Shown here: positions 54,861-63,858 of the stretch, in pieces
How positions within the stretch are numbered: the stretch's first letter is position 1
Layout of the letters: the number at the start of each line of letters is the position of its first letter
NCBI RefSeq assembly: GCF_001610975.1
Contig: NZ_CP013342.1
Span: 1-64,000 of the forward strand
Direction of reading: 5' to 3'
DNA from: Sphingopyxis terrae subsp. terrae NBRC 15098
GTDB lineage: Bacteria > Pseudomonadota > Alphaproteobacteria > Sphingomonadales > Sphingomonadaceae
Length of the DNA stretch: 64,000 bases
The notes under the pieces: model-generated
Seen by the model: only the letters and a program-made list of their open reading frames with translations
Database searches by the model: none
Told to the model about the DNA's origin: nothing
Translations under genes and position numbers: made by a program

Positions 54861-55667
54861 ATGATCGATCTCCCTCTCGTTACAATCCTTCTGCTCACCG
54901 GCTTCATCAACCTGATCGGTGCGCTGGCCTATGCCGCCCGCATCGCCGGCGTGCGGACGCGGCGGATCGCGATGTCGTTCGCGCTGTTCAACATCCTCGT
55001 GCTCTTTTCGCGCACCTCGAACAGTTTTCTGGGGCCGTTCCTCGCGAAGCGGATCGAAACGCGCATCCATGACGGCAGCGGCGCCTCGCTGTTCCTCGAC
55101 ATGCAATTGGTGCTGGCGGCGGCAAGCGTCGCGACGCTGCTCGGCATCCTGCTCGTTCCCACCGGCCAGCGCATGTTCGCCGCGGCGATCGGCTGGTACC
55201 AGAACAACCGCTCGACGACGCGGCTCGCGATGAAGGCGGTCAGCCCGAGCGGCCTGCGCACGATGCGCCAGTCGCTTCGTGTGCCCAGCCTTGGTCACCT
55301 CAAAGCCTGGCGCATGCCCAAGGGGATCGGCTGGGGTGTCCTGATCGCCAACTGCCTCGCGCAATCGCTCCTCGCGGTCGGCGTCGTCGCGTCGCTTTAT
55401 GCGGGCTATCTCGCCCCCGAATTTCGCGTTACCGCTTCGCAGCTTTCGGCACTCATCAACGGCTTCGCGACGATCCTGCTCTTCGCCTTCATCGACCCGC
55501 AGCTGTCGGTGATGACCGACGACGCGGTCGAGGGCAAAGTCGACGAGGGTGATTTCCGCCGCGCGATCACCTTCATCTCGCTGAGCCGGCTCGCCGGCAC
55601 GATCCTCGCGCAGGCGCTGTTGCTGCCCGCCGCGACGCTGATCGCTTACGTTTCCGTGCATGTCTGA
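54861..55667 (+). CDS. Lipid II flippase Amj family protein
   Basis: A 268-residue polytopic membrane protein. It resembles Amj (formerly YdaH, DUF2837), an alternate lipid II flippase that substitutes for MurJ in Bacillus: INLIGALAYAARIAGVRTRRIAMSFALFNILVLFSRTSNSFLGPFLAK is diagnostic for the family. Transmembrane segments fall near 5-25, 38-58, 78-98, 155-175, 195-215 and 240-262. Whether it flips lipid II here is not known. The last 8 bases overlap the DUF817 gene, suggesting an operon. Confidence 0.87.
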   Translation: MIDLPLVTILLLTGFINLIGALAYAARIAGVRTRRIAMSFALFNILVLFSRTSNSFLGPFLAKRIETRIHDGSGASLFLDMQLVLAAASVATLLGILLVPTGQRMFAAAIGWYQNNRSTTRLAMKAVSPSGLRTMRQSLRVPSLGHLKAWRMPKGIGWGVLIANCLAQSLLAVGVVASLYAGYLAPEFRVTASQLSALINGFATILLFAFIDPQLSVMTDDAVEGKVDEGDFRRAITFISLSRLAGTILAQALLLPAATLIAYVSVHV

Positions 55668-56520
55668 CGCGCCGATGCGGCACAGCCGCTTTCACGCCGT
55701 CCGCACGCGGCTCGAGGCGATGGCGGTCGAGCCCGGGCCGCGCGGCTGGTTTCTCGAATTTCTGGTGTTCGGCTTCAAACAGGGCTGGGCGTGCCTGTTC
55801 GGCGCGCTGATGCTCGCGCTTTTGCTCGGCACCCATCTATTCTGGCCCGACAGCGCGCCGGTCCACCGCTATGACGCGATCACCATCGGCGCGGTGCTGA
55901 CCCAGCTCGGCATGCTCGCGTTCCGGCTCGAGACACCGCGGGAAGCGATCGTTATCCTGATCTTCCACATCGTCGGCACCGTCATGGAGCTGTTCAAGAC
56001 CGCCGCGGGGTCATGGCAATATCCGGAAGGCAGCCTGCTCCACATCGGTGCGGTACCGCTGTTTTCAGGCTTCATGTACGCCGCGGTCGGCAGCTATATC
56101 GCGCGCGTCTGGCGCATCTTCGATTTCCGCTACACCGGCTATCCGCCGATGTGGACGAGTTACGCGCTTGCGGCCGCGATCTATGTCAACTTCTTCGCGC
56201 ACCACTGGCTGCCCGACATCCGCTGGCTTCTGTTCGCCGTCACCGCGCTTCTCTTCTGGCGTTGTCAGGTGTGGTTCCGCCCGCTCCACATCCGCCGCCG
56301 CATGCCGCTGCTCGTCGGCTGGGGCCTCGTCGCGCTGTTTATCTGGTTCGCGGAGAATATCGGTACCTTCGCGCGCGCCTGGACCTATCCCAGCCAGGCC
56401 GATGGCTGGCACATGGTGGGGTTCGAGAAGCTGGGCAGCTGGTATCTGCTGATGATCATCAGCTTCGTGCTGGTCAGTCTGGTGCAGCAACCGAAGGGGC
56501 CGGATCAACCAAACGGCTGA
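55660..56520 (+). CDS. DUF817 membrane protein
   Basis: A 286-residue polytopic protein of DUF817 with seven to eight transmembrane segments. Distinctive stretches are EFLVFGFKQGWACLFGALMLALLLGTHLFWP, REAIVILIFHIVGTVMELFKTAAGSWQYPE and YTGYPPMWTSYALAAAIYVNFFAHHWLPD, where conserved Glu and His might bind metal. No function is known for DUF817. Its start overlaps the Amj stop, and its end overlaps the convergent M24 peptidase by 16 bases. Confidence 0.83.
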   Translation: MSDAPMRHSRFHAVRTRLEAMAVEPGPRGWFLEFLVFGFKQGWACLFGALMLALLLGTHLFWPDSAPVHRYDAITIGAVLTQLGMLAFRLETPREAIVILIFHIVGTVMELFKTAAGSWQYPEGSLLHIGAVPLFSGFMYAAVGSYIARVWRIFDFRYTGYPPMWTSYALAAAIYVNFFAHHWLPDIRWLLFAVTALLFWRCQVWFRPLHIRRRMPLLVGWGLVALFIWFAENIGTFARAWTYPSQADGWHMVGFEKLGSWYLLMIISFVLVSLVQQPKGPDQPNG

Positions 56521-57755
56521 TCGATCGAGGGCGGCGGCTCGCTGAACCATTTCGGGCCGCTGTCGGTCATGTGAAAGCAATCTTCCAGCCGGATACCGAA
56601 CTCGCCGGGAATATAGATGCCGGGTTCGTTCGAAAAGCACATGCCCGCCGCCAGCTTCGTGGTTTCGCCGCGCACCAGATTGACCGGCTCATGCCCGTCG
56701 AGGCCGATCCCGTGGCCGGTGCGATGCGACGTGCCGGGCAGGCGATAGCCCGGCCCCCAGCCGAGCTTCTGGTAATAGGCGCGCACCGCATCGTCGACCG
56801 TTCCCGCCGCCGCACCGATTTGCGCCGCGGCGAAGGCGACGTCCTGCCCCTTGCGCATTTCGTCCCACACCTGCCGCTGGCGCGGGCTTGCCTTGCCGTA
56901 GACGAAGCTGCGCGAGATGTCGGATTGATAGCCGTGCACGGTCGCGCCGCAGTCCATCAGCACCACCTCGCCCGCCTTCACCGCCTGCGGCTTGCCCGAT
57001 CCGTGCGGATAGGCGCTCGCTTCGCCGAGCAGGATCAGCTCGAATTCGCTGTTGCCGCCCAGCGCACGCGTCGCGGCGCGCATGATCGCGCCAATGTCGG
57101 CCGGGGTCATCCCCGCCTCGATCCGCGGCGCGGTGTGGCGATAGGCGGCGATGGTTATGTCGCTCGCGACCTGCATCAGCGCGAGTTCGGCCGCCGACTT
57201 GATCATGCGGCAACCGCGCACGACCGGCGCACCATTGACGACGCGCGCCTCCGGCATTGCCTTTTGCAGCGCGTCGACCGCGAAATAGCGCACCGTCTCC
57301 TCGACGCCGATCCTGCCCTTGGCAAGTCCGCGCTTCGCCAGCCAGTCTGAAACGAAGCGGAGCGGATTTTCATCCTCGTTCCAGGTCAGCACGTCGGCCG
57401 GAACGCCCAGGCTTTCGCGCACCGACGGTTCCTCGAAAAAGGGCGTGACGATCGCCACCTCGCCCTCGCACGTCAGCACCGCGGCCGTCAGCCGCTCGCT
57501 CCGCCACCATTCGACCCCGGTGAAATAGATGAGGCTCGACCCCGGCTCGATCAGCAGCGCGCCGATATCGTTCGCGCGCAGCAGCGCCGCCGCCTTCGCG
57601 ATCCGCGTCTTGCGTTCGTCGGCACCGATCGGGACGGCCTTTGCCGCGAGGTTGGGGAGGCCCGCGGTGTCGGCAGCGAGCGCGGAAATCGGCACACTCG
57701 CCGCCAATCCGGTCAGCGCCGCCGTACCCAGAAATTGCCGCCGCTGCATCGCCAT
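56505..57755 (-). CDS. M24-family Xaa-Pro aminopeptidase-like protein, Tat-exported
   Basis: A metallopeptidase of 416 residues. A twin-arginine signal (MAMQRRQFLGTAALTGLAASV) directs folded export. The pita-bread domain shows the metal ligands: Asp in LMDCGATVHGYQSDISRSF, His in SHRTGHGIGLDGHEPVN, Glu in SNEPGIYIPGEFGIRLED and the last Glu. A creatinase-like N-domain precedes it. ATG 57755 or 57749 starts are equivalent. It probably acts on periplasmic proline peptides. It follows the NamZ gene in the same direction with a 4-base gap. Confidence 0.9.
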   Translation of the reverse strand: MAMQRRQFLGTAALTGLAASVPISALAADTAGLPNLAAKAVPIGADERKTRIAKAAALLRANDIGALLIEPGSSLIYFTGVEWWRSERLTAAVLTCEGEVAIVTPFFEEPSVRESLGVPADVLTWNEDENPLRFVSDWLAKRGLAKGRIGVEETVRYFAVDALQKAMPEARVVNGAPVVRGCRMIKSAAELALMQVASDITIAAYRHTAPRIEAGMTPADIGAIMRAATRALGGNSEFELILLGEASAYPHGSGKPQAVKAGEVVLMDCGATVHGYQSDISRSFVYGKASPRQRQVWDEMRKGQDVAFAAAQIGAAAGTVDDAVRAYYQKLGWGPGYRLPGTSHRTGHGIGLDGHEPVNLVRGETTKLAAGMCFSNEPGIYIPGEFGIRLEDCFHMTDSGPKWFSEPPPSIDQPFG

Positions 57756-57759
57756 CCCC

Positions 57760-58971
57760 TTATCCCTGGTAAATCAGCAAATCCGCAATCTCGTCACGCC
57801 ACGCCGCCTCGTCGGGCAGCGCCAGCGCGTCGAGGTCGCCCGGCGCTGCCGCCGCATCATCGACCCACAGGCGCAAGTCGGACCCGCCGTTGATCACGTC
57901 GATCGCAAGCACATCGTCGGTATATTCATATTTGAAATCCTTGCCGCGCCAGATCGGATAATCGGGATAGAGCGCGCGGATCGCCTTGAAGCCCAGCGCC
58001 TGCACGCGCCACGGGCGGAACGTCGCATGGTCGTACCACGGGCCGTCAGCGTGGATATGGATGCCGCTGTTGAGCTGTCCCTTATGCTTGTGAAAGGTCG
58101 GCTCGAACCAGATGTCGCGCAGTTTGCAGCCCGTCAGCCATTCGGGGGCGAGCCGGTGCATCTCGGCGATCACCGCCCGCGCATCGATGTCGGGCGCGCC
58201 GAAGAGTTCGAGCGGGCGCGTCGTCCCCCGCCCCTCGCTGAGCGTCGCGCCCTCGACCATCACCGTCCCGGCATAGTCGCGCGCCATGTTGACGTTCGGC
58301 GCATTGGGACTGGGATTGATCCAAGCGCGGTCAGCGGGCCAGCCGAAACCCGGACCATCGGGCTGCCACCCCTCCATCGCGATGACACGATAGTCGACGT
58401 CGAGGCCGAAGTGGCGAAGGAACCAGTGCCCCATTTCGCCCAGCGTCAACCCGTGGCGCATCGCCATCGGCCCCGCACCGACGAAGCTTTCCCATCCGGC
58501 GCGCAGCAGCGTGCCTTCGACCGGGCGCCCCGCGGGATTGGGCCGGTCGAGCACCCATACCGCCTTGCCGTGCGCCGCCGCTGCCTCGAGGATGTAGAGC
58601 AAGGTGGTGACATAGGTGTAGATGCGGCAACCCAGATCCTGAAGATCGACGAGCATCACGTCGAACGTGTGCATCGCCTGCCCGGTCGGCCGCCGCACTT
58701 CGCCGTAGAGGCTGAACACCGGCATGCCGTAGGTCGGATCGGTGAAGTCGGGCGACTCCATCATATTGTCCTGCAGGTCGCCGCGCACACCATGTTGCGG
58801 CCCGAACACCGCGGTGACATTCACCCCCGCCGCGACCAGCGCGTCGATGCTGTGCGTCAGGTCAGCCGTAACCGACGCGGGATGCGCGAGCAGCGCGACG
58901 CGGCGCCCCTCGAGCGGTTTGCGAAGCGCCGGATCGGCGAGCAGGCGGTCGATGCCAAATGTCACGGTCAT
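57760..58971 (-). CDS. namZ: NamZ-type exo-beta-N-acetylmuramidase (DUF1343)
   Basis: Member of DUF1343 (GH171), whose NamZ from Bacillus releases N-acetylmuramic acid from peptidoglycan fragments. It has 403 residues: the start MTVTFGIDRLL at 58971 is supported by overlap with the upstream DOMON-like stop (ATGA). The signature FGPQHGVRGDLQDNM, LDRPNPAGRPVEG, GLTLGEMGHWF and ANHxARDY-like segments are typical. No clear signal peptide is visible, so location is uncertain; the adjacent M24 peptidase is Tat-exported. Confidence 0.88.
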   Translation of the reverse strand: MTVTFGIDRLLADPALRKPLEGRRVALLAHPASVTADLTHSIDALVAAGVNVTAVFGPQHGVRGDLQDNMMESPDFTDPTYGMPVFSLYGEVRRPTGQAMHTFDVMLVDLQDLGCRIYTYVTTLLYILEAAAAHGKAVWVLDRPNPAGRPVEGTLLRAGWESFVGAGPMAMRHGLTLGEMGHWFLRHFGLDVDYRVIAMEGWQPDGPGFGWPADRAWINPSPNAPNVNMARDYAGTVMVEGATLSEGRGTTRPLELFGAPDIDARAVIAEMHRLAPEWLTGCKLRDIWFEPTFHKHKGQLNSGIHIHADGPWYDHATFRPWRVQALGFKAIRALYPDYPIWRGKDFKYEYTDDVLAIDVINGGSDLRLWVDDAAAAPGDLDALALPDEAAWRDEIADLLIYQG

Positions 58972-59516
58972 GCTGCGCCGGGTGCCCCAAGCGTCAGTTG
59001 AAAGCAATCGGGATGATGGAAGTCGGGCTTGCCGGGCGGGTGCCGCAGTGCCCAATAGCTTTTGGTGCCGTCCAGTTCCTCGATCACCGCCGACAGCGCG
59101 AGCTTGCTGCCGCGATCGGGATAGATGCCCGGTTCGATGCGCAGGATATAGAGCGCGGCGCCGCGCTCGCACGTCATGTCCCACGGCGCCAGATCGTCGC
59201 TTTTCAAGAGCGAGCGATAATCGTCGAACTGGTAGCAGGCCCAGCGGCCATCGGGCGCATAGTTGAACTCGGTATAGTCGGGCTGCCCCTCTTCGGTCAG
59301 AAACGCCTCGAAGCAGCTGCTCTGCCATAGCCCGTCGGTCGCCGTGTCGGCGATTACGAGCTGTCCTTCGCAGGGCGGCAGCACCAAGGCGCCGATATCG
59401 CCCTCGACCCCGAAGCGCAGCGAAAAACCGTCTTCGAACGACAGCGCCACCTCAGCCCACACCGCGCGCACCGCTTTCGCGGGCGTCCCGGGGTGGCAGA
59501 TCAGCTGTGTGCGCAT
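58968..59516 (-). CDS. DOMON-like domain protein
   Basis: A 182-residue protein of the DOMON-like family, beta-sandwich proteins of unknown function in proteobacteria. It starts MRTQLICHPGTPAKAV at 59516; an ATG three codons earlier is possible. Segments ADTATDGLWQSSCFEAFL and PDYTEFNYAPDGRWACYQF, and later PGIYPDRGSKLALSAVI, are characteristic. Its stop overlaps the namZ start in an ATGA quartet, so the two are coupled. It diverges from tyrS. Confidence 0.82.
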   Translation of the reverse strand: MRTQLICHPGTPAKAVRAVWAEVALSFEDGFSLRFGVEGDIGALVLPPCEGQLVIADTATDGLWQSSCFEAFLTEEGQPDYTEFNYAPDGRWACYQFDDYRSLLKSDDLAPWDMTCERGAALYILRIEPGIYPDRGSKLALSAVIEELDGTKSYWALRHPPGKPDFHHPDCFQLTLGAPGAA

Positions 59517-59571
59517 GCTATCCAAATCGCAAACCCCATGCTAAGCGCCCCCCGCTTTCAATGAGGCCGCC

Positions 59572-60798
59572 ATGACGAACTATAAATCCGACCTGCTGCG
59601 CCTGCTCGACGAGCGAGGCTATATCCATCAGATGACCGACGCGGAAGGGCTCGATGCGCTTGCCGCCAAACAGGTCGTCCCGGGATATATCGGCTTCGAC
59701 GCGACGGCGCCCAGCCTGCATGTCGGGAGTCTCGTCCAGATCATGATGCTGCGCCGCCTGCAGCAGACGGGGCACAAGCCGGTCGTGCTGATGGGCGGCG
59801 GGACGACGCGGATCGGCGATCCCACGGGGCGCGACGAGAGCCGCAAGATGCTGTCGGACGAAACGATCGCCGCGAACATCGCATCGATCCGCACGATCTT
59901 CGAACCCTTTCTGATCTTCGGCGACGGCCCGACCGACGCGGTGATGGTCGACAATCAGGACTGGCTGGGCAAGCTCGGTTATATCGAGCTGCTTCAGGAA
60001 GTCGGCACGCATTTCACGATCAATCGCATGCTGACCTTCGATTCGGTCAAGCTGCGCCTCGAACGCGAACAGCCGATGACCTTCCTCGAATTCAATTACA
60101 TGATCCTTCAGGGGTACGACTTCCGCCATCTGTCGAAGGCGATGGACGTGCGGCTCCAGATGGGCGGATCGGACCAGTGGGGCAATATCGTCAACGGCAT
60201 GGAACTCGGTCGTCGCATGGACGGCGCCGAGCTCTTCGGGCTGACGACTCCGCTGCTGACCACCGCCGCGGGGGCCAAAATGGGCAAAACCGCCGCCGGC
60301 GCCGTCTGGTTAAATGCCGCTCAACTGTCCCATTTTGACTATTGGCAATATTGGCGCAACTGCGACGACCGCGACGTCGGCCGCTTCCTGAAGCTGTTCA
60401 CCGACCTTCCGCTTGCCGAGATCGCGCGGCTCGAAGCGCTCGAAGGCGCCGAGATCAACGAAGCGAAAAAGATCCTCGCCAACGAAGCGACCGCGCTGTG
60501 CCGCGGCGCCGATGCGGCGAAGGCTGCGGCGGAAACCGCGACGCAAACCTTTGAAAAGGGCCACATCGGCGGCGACCTGCCGCGCGTTTCGGCCCCGGCC
60601 GAAGGGATCGGCATCCTGAACGCGCTGCGCGAAATGGGTTTTGCGGCGTCGAACAAGGAGGCGCGCCGCAAGCTCGACGAGGGGGCGGTGAAGGTCGACG
60701 GCACGGTGATCCGCGACCCCCATTATCTGGTCGTGCCCGGCGAAAACGATGTGCCGGTCAGCCTGGGGGCAAAGAAGCACGGGCTCGTCACGCGCTGA
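59572..60798 (+). CDS. tyrS: Tyrosyl-tRNA synthetase
   Basis: Charges tRNA-Tyr. The 408 residues have the class I HIGH motif as HVG (SLHVGSLVQ) and the KMSKS motif as KMGKT, the typical bacterial TyrS1 style variant, with [26 protein letters not shown] between. The C-terminal S4 RNA-binding domain has [27 protein letters not shown]. It follows a 55-base gap after the divergent DOMON-like gene. Confidence 0.97.
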   Translation: MTNYKSDLLRLLDERGYIHQMTDAEGLDALAAKQVVPGYIGFDATAPSLHVGSLVQIMMLRRLQQTGHKPVVLMGGGTTRIGDPTGRDESRKMLSDETIAANIASIRTIFEPFLIFGDGPTDAVMVDNQDWLGKLGYIELLQEVGTHFTINRMLTFDSVKLRLEREQPMTFLEFNYMILQGYDFRHLSKAMDVRLQMGGSDQWGNIVNGMELGRRMDGAELFGLTTPLLTTAAGAKMGKTAAGAVWLNAAQLSHFDYWQYWRNCDDRDVGRFLKLFTDLPLAEIARLEALEGAEINEAKKILANEATALCRGADAAKAAAETATQTFEKGHIGGDLPRVSAPAEGIGILNALREMGFAASNKEARRKLDEGAVKVDGTVIRDPHYLVVPGENDVPVSLGAKKHGLVTR

Positions 60799-60874
60799 AT
60801 CCGCAAAAAAGCGTTTACGGATTCTTCAGCAATCGCGATGATCTTCTCCGGCAAACCACAAAGGTCCGGGACGT

Positions 60875-61216
60875 ATGCGTAAGATTGACACGAGCAAAGC
60901 CCACTATGTCGGGCTCGACCAGCGAATTGCTCCGCGCAGCGACGTTTACTGTCGCCTGCCCTTCGTGCTGCCCGACGGGCGGCAGGAAATGTGCACCTGC
61001 GTCAACATCAGCGCCGACGGCTTGCTGATGCGTTACGAACGCGGGCTGGAGCCAGGCGATCTGGTCGTGTTCCGCATGCCCATCATCGGCCGCACGGCGG
61101 CAAAGGTCGTCTGGTCGCTCGGCGGCAAGACCGGTGTGCAGTTCGAAAAATCGATCACCGCCGAAGATTATCTGCCGATGATCCGCGCCATGGGCGCCCG
61201 CGGCGACGTAAACTAG
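60875..61216 (+). CDS. PilZ-domain protein
   Basis: A 113-residue protein with a single PilZ-type fold: RIAPRSDVYCRLPFVLPDG near the N-terminus resembles the RxxxR c-di-GMP motif, degenerate here as RIAPRSD, and CTCVNISADGLLMRYERGLEPGDLV the D/NxSxxG motif as NISADG. This suggests c-di-GMP binding, perhaps weak because the first Arg pair is altered. The target is unknown. A palindromic repeat follows. Confidence 0.83.
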   Translation: MRKIDTSKAHYVGLDQRIAPRSDVYCRLPFVLPDGRQEMCTCVNISADGLLMRYERGLEPGDLVVFRMPIIGRTAAKVVWSLGGKTGVQFEKSITAEDYLPMIRAMGARGDVN

Positions 61217-61234
61217 CGCTTCCCGATCGCGGCG

Positions 61235-61315
61235 CCCCCGCGCAGGCGGGGGCCGTTGGAGACCCGTCTCTCCGTCGTTGCAAAAACTGCCAGCGGCCCC
61301 CGCCTGCGCGGGGGC
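61235..61315. repeat. Two inverted GC palindromes, CCCCCGC family
   Basis: CCCCCGC-GCAG-GCGGGGG at 61235-61252 and GCCCCCGC-CTGC-GCGGGGGC at 61296-61315, the latter followed by GACGCT exactly as at 24921-24946. It fills the PilZ-recG gap and may end both convergent transcripts. Confidence 0.78.
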
Positions 61316-61324
61316 GACGCTTGC

Positions 61325-63391
61325 TCACCCACTCCGCAGCAGCGGCACCGCCGCATCGCGCTCGAACAGATACAGGCAAAGCCGTACCGCTTCGCCGCGC
61401 GCGCCTTCCATTCCGCCGTCGCGTTCGACGAACAGCCGCGCATCGTCATGCGCCACCGGCAAGAGGCGAACGAGCTGTTCGGGCGTCGCCAAACGATAAT
61501 CGGCGTCGCCCGACTGCTTGAGCCCCAGCAATTCGCCGCCGCCGCGCAGCTCCAGATCCTTTTCGGCGATCACGAAGCCATCGTTCGTGTCGCGCATCAA
61601 CGCGAGCCGCTCGCGCGCCGTTTCGGACAGAGTCTGCGATCGCAGCAGCAGGCACACCGATTTCGCCGTTCCGCGTCCGACGCGGCCGCGGAGCTGGTGG
61701 AGCTGGGCCAGCCCGAAGCGGTCCGCATGCTCGACGATCATCAGGCTGGCGGCGGGGACATTGACCCCGACCTCGATCACCGTCGTCGCAACGAGAACGC
61801 CGATCTCGCCCGCCTCGAACCGTGCCATGACGTCATCCTTGTCCTGCCCTTTCATGCGGCCATGGACCAGCCCGACGCGCGCCTCGCCGAACCGGGCGCG
61901 GAGCAGCGCGGCGCGATCTTCGGCCGCGGCCAGTTCGCTCGCCTCGCTCTCGGCCACCAGCGGGCACACCCAATAGGCCTGCGCGCCGTTCGCCAGATGC
62001 CGGGCCAGGCCGTCGATCACTTCGTCGAGCCGGTCGACCGACACGACGCGCGTATCGACGGGCGTCCGCCCGGGCGGCATTTCGTCGAGCCGCGACACGT
62101 CCATCTCGCCATGGTTGGCGAGCAGCAGCGTGCGGGGAATCGGCGTGGCGGTCATGACCAGCAGATGCGGCGGACGCGCCGCCTTGTTCGTCAGCATCAG
62201 TCGCTGGGCCACGCCGAAACGATGCTGTTCGTCGACCACGACGAGCGACAGATCGCGGTAGTTCACCGCGTCCTGAAAGATCGCATGCGTTCCGACCAAT
62301 ATGTCGATGCTGCCGTCGGCAAGCCCCATCAGCGTCGATTCGCGCGCCCGTCCCTTGTCGCGGCCGGTCAGGATGGCGAGATTGACGGGCAGCCCGGCGA
62401 GCATTGATTGCAAGGTCGCATAATGCTGGCGGGCCAGAATCTCGGTCGGCGCGAGCAGCGCCGCCTGCGTTCCCGCTTCTACCGCCGCCAGCATCGCGCG
62501 CAGCGCGACAAGCGTCTTGCCCGATCCGACATCGCCCTGCAGCATGCGCAGCATCGGCGTGTCCTGCGCCATGTCGCCGGCGATCTCGCGCCCGACGCGC
62601 TCCTGCGCGCCGGTCAGGCCAAACGGCAGCCTTAGCGCATCGACCAATCGCCCGTCGCCGCGCACCGCCCTCCCCCGCCGATTGCGCAATCCCTGCCGGA
62701 TCAGCATCAGCGCGACCTGACTGGCGAATATCTCGTCGTAGGCGAGCCGGTCGCGCGCCGCTTCGTCGCGCGGGCTGGCGTGGGCGCGTTCCATCGCATC
62801 GCGCCACGCGGGCCAGTTGCGACTCGCCAGCAGCGGCGCGTCGATCCATTCGGCAAGTTCGGGTCGGCGCTCGAGCGCCACCGCCGCCAGCTGCGACAGC
62901 CGCGCATTGGTCAGTCCTTCGGTCAGCGGATAGACGGGTTCATGTTCCGCAATCCCGGCTTCGCCCCCCGTTTCGGCGACATGGTCGGGGTGCACGATCT
63001 GGCGCATATCCCCATAAAGATCGAGCCGCCCCGACACCCGGCGCTTCTCCCCCAGGGGGAACAGTTTGCGCGCCAGACCCGACGTCCGCCCGAAATAGAC
63101 CAGCCGCACATGGTCGCCCGCCGCGTCGAACGCCTCGACCCCGAACGGCGCCCGCGGCGATCGGCCGGGGCGGTAATCCTGCGCGGTCAGATCGACGATG
63201 ATCGTCTGTCCCGCCTGCGCCTGATCGAGCCGGTCGACGGGCACGCGCGAAATCAGGCCGGTCGGCAGATGGAACAGCACATCGACAACGCGCTCGAGCC
63301 CCAGCCGCGTCAGCGGCTTGGCAAGCTGCGGACCGACACCCTTGAGGTCGGTCAGCGCGGCAAAGAGCGGGTTGAGGATTTCGGGTCGCAT
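61325..63391 (-). CDS. recG: ATP-dependent DNA helicase RecG
   Basis: Branch-migrating helicase acting on stalled forks and recombination intermediates. The 688 residues start MRPEILNPLFAALTDLKGVGP at 63391, since upstream sequence is a repeat. The wedge OB-fold domain is followed by helicase motifs: Walker A GDVGSGKT, DEQH in VVVDEQHRFGV, MTATPIPRT, and motif VI QLRGRVGRG. The recG-sdhE-mfd order is conserved in sphingomonads, with sdhE and mfd divergent from recG here. Confidence 0.97.
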   Translation of the reverse strand: MRPEILNPLFAALTDLKGVGPQLAKPLTRLGLERVVDVLFHLPTGLISRVPVDRLDQAQAGQTIIVDLTAQDYRPGRSPRAPFGVEAFDAAGDHVRLVYFGRTSGLARKLFPLGEKRRVSGRLDLYGDMRQIVHPDHVAETGGEAGIAEHEPVYPLTEGLTNARLSQLAAVALERRPELAEWIDAPLLASRNWPAWRDAMERAHASPRDEAARDRLAYDEIFASQVALMLIRQGLRNRRGRAVRGDGRLVDALRLPFGLTGAQERVGREIAGDMAQDTPMLRMLQGDVGSGKTLVALRAMLAAVEAGTQAALLAPTEILARQHYATLQSMLAGLPVNLAILTGRDKGRARESTLMGLADGSIDILVGTHAIFQDAVNYRDLSLVVVDEQHRFGVAQRLMLTNKAARPPHLLVMTATPIPRTLLLANHGEMDVSRLDEMPPGRTPVDTRVVSVDRLDEVIDGLARHLANGAQAYWVCPLVAESEASELAAAEDRAALLRARFGEARVGLVHGRMKGQDKDDVMARFEAGEIGVLVATTVIEVGVNVPAASLMIVEHADRFGLAQLHQLRGRVGRGTAKSVCLLLRSQTLSETARERLALMRDTNDGFVIAEKDLELRGGGELLGLKQSGDADYRLATPEQLVRLLPVAHDDARLFVERDGGMEGARGEAVRLCLYLFERDAAVPLLRSG

Positions 63392-63454
63392 GGCTAGGGC
63401 GTGTCTAGCCTCGTCTTTCCGTTCGTGTCGAGCGAAGGAAACCCAACCTCTCTT

Positions 63455-63541
63455 CCGTTTGTGCTGAGCTTGTCGAAGCACCGCCCTTATTTCCAGCGGC
63501 GGAAAGAGAGAACAGCCCTTCGACAAGCTCAGGGCGAACGG
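63455..63541. repeat. Inverted repeat with CTTCGACAAGCTCAGGGCGAACGG arms
   Basis: The arm at 63456-63479 (CCGTTTGTGCTGAGCTTGTC) and its reverse complement at 63518-63540 bound a short centre. It sits in the recG-sdhE divergent gap. This arm is one of the commonest intergenic repeats in sphingomonads. Confidence 0.75.
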
Positions 63542-63597
63542 TGAGTGGGGGCGATGTCCGTTTTCACTTCATCGCTTGCGCGATTAAAAGGCCCGCC

Positions 63598-63858
63598 ATG
63601 CAAGACCGCCTCAAACGCCTGAAATTCCGTGCCTGGCACCGCGGCACGCGCGAGGCCGACTATATGATCGGCGGCTTCTTCGATCGCTATGCGGCGGCGT
63701 GGGGCGAAGACGAAATCGCGTGGTTCGAAGCCGTCGTCGAAGAAGATGACGTCGACATCATGGCGTGGGCGCTCGGCACCGGGCACCCGCCCGCGCATCT
63801 CGACCGACCGGCAATGATCGCCGCGATGCGCCGGCTGGACTATATTCCGCTGCCATGA
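63598..63858 (+). CDS. sdhE: Succinate dehydrogenase assembly factor 2 (SdhE)
   Basis: Small protein (86 residues) that flavinylates succinate dehydrogenase. The family motif RGTREADYMIGGFFDRY contains the conserved RGxxE, and AWFEAVVEEDDVDIMAWALG is characteristic of the five-helix fold. ATG 63598 is used; the upstream open frame covers the repeat. It overlaps mfd by ATGA. Confidence 0.95.
   Translation: MQDRLKRLKFRAWHRGTREADYMIGGFFDRYAAAWGEDEIAWFEAVVEEDDVDIMAWALGTGHPPAHLDRPAMIAAMRRLDYIPLP

Noticed and set aside
53259..55661. Minus-strand open frame of 800 codons opposite the VWA and Amj genes
   Set aside because: It spans two real genes and an intergenic repeat, and its composition is that of a shadow frame.
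60798..60823. Terminator after tyrS
   Set aside because: Only a 6-bp AATCCG/CGGATT pair with a long loop and no clear T-run.
24921..61315. Regular GC hairpins considered as CRISPR repeats
   Set aside because: Only one or two hairpins per site, no regular spacers and no cas genes.
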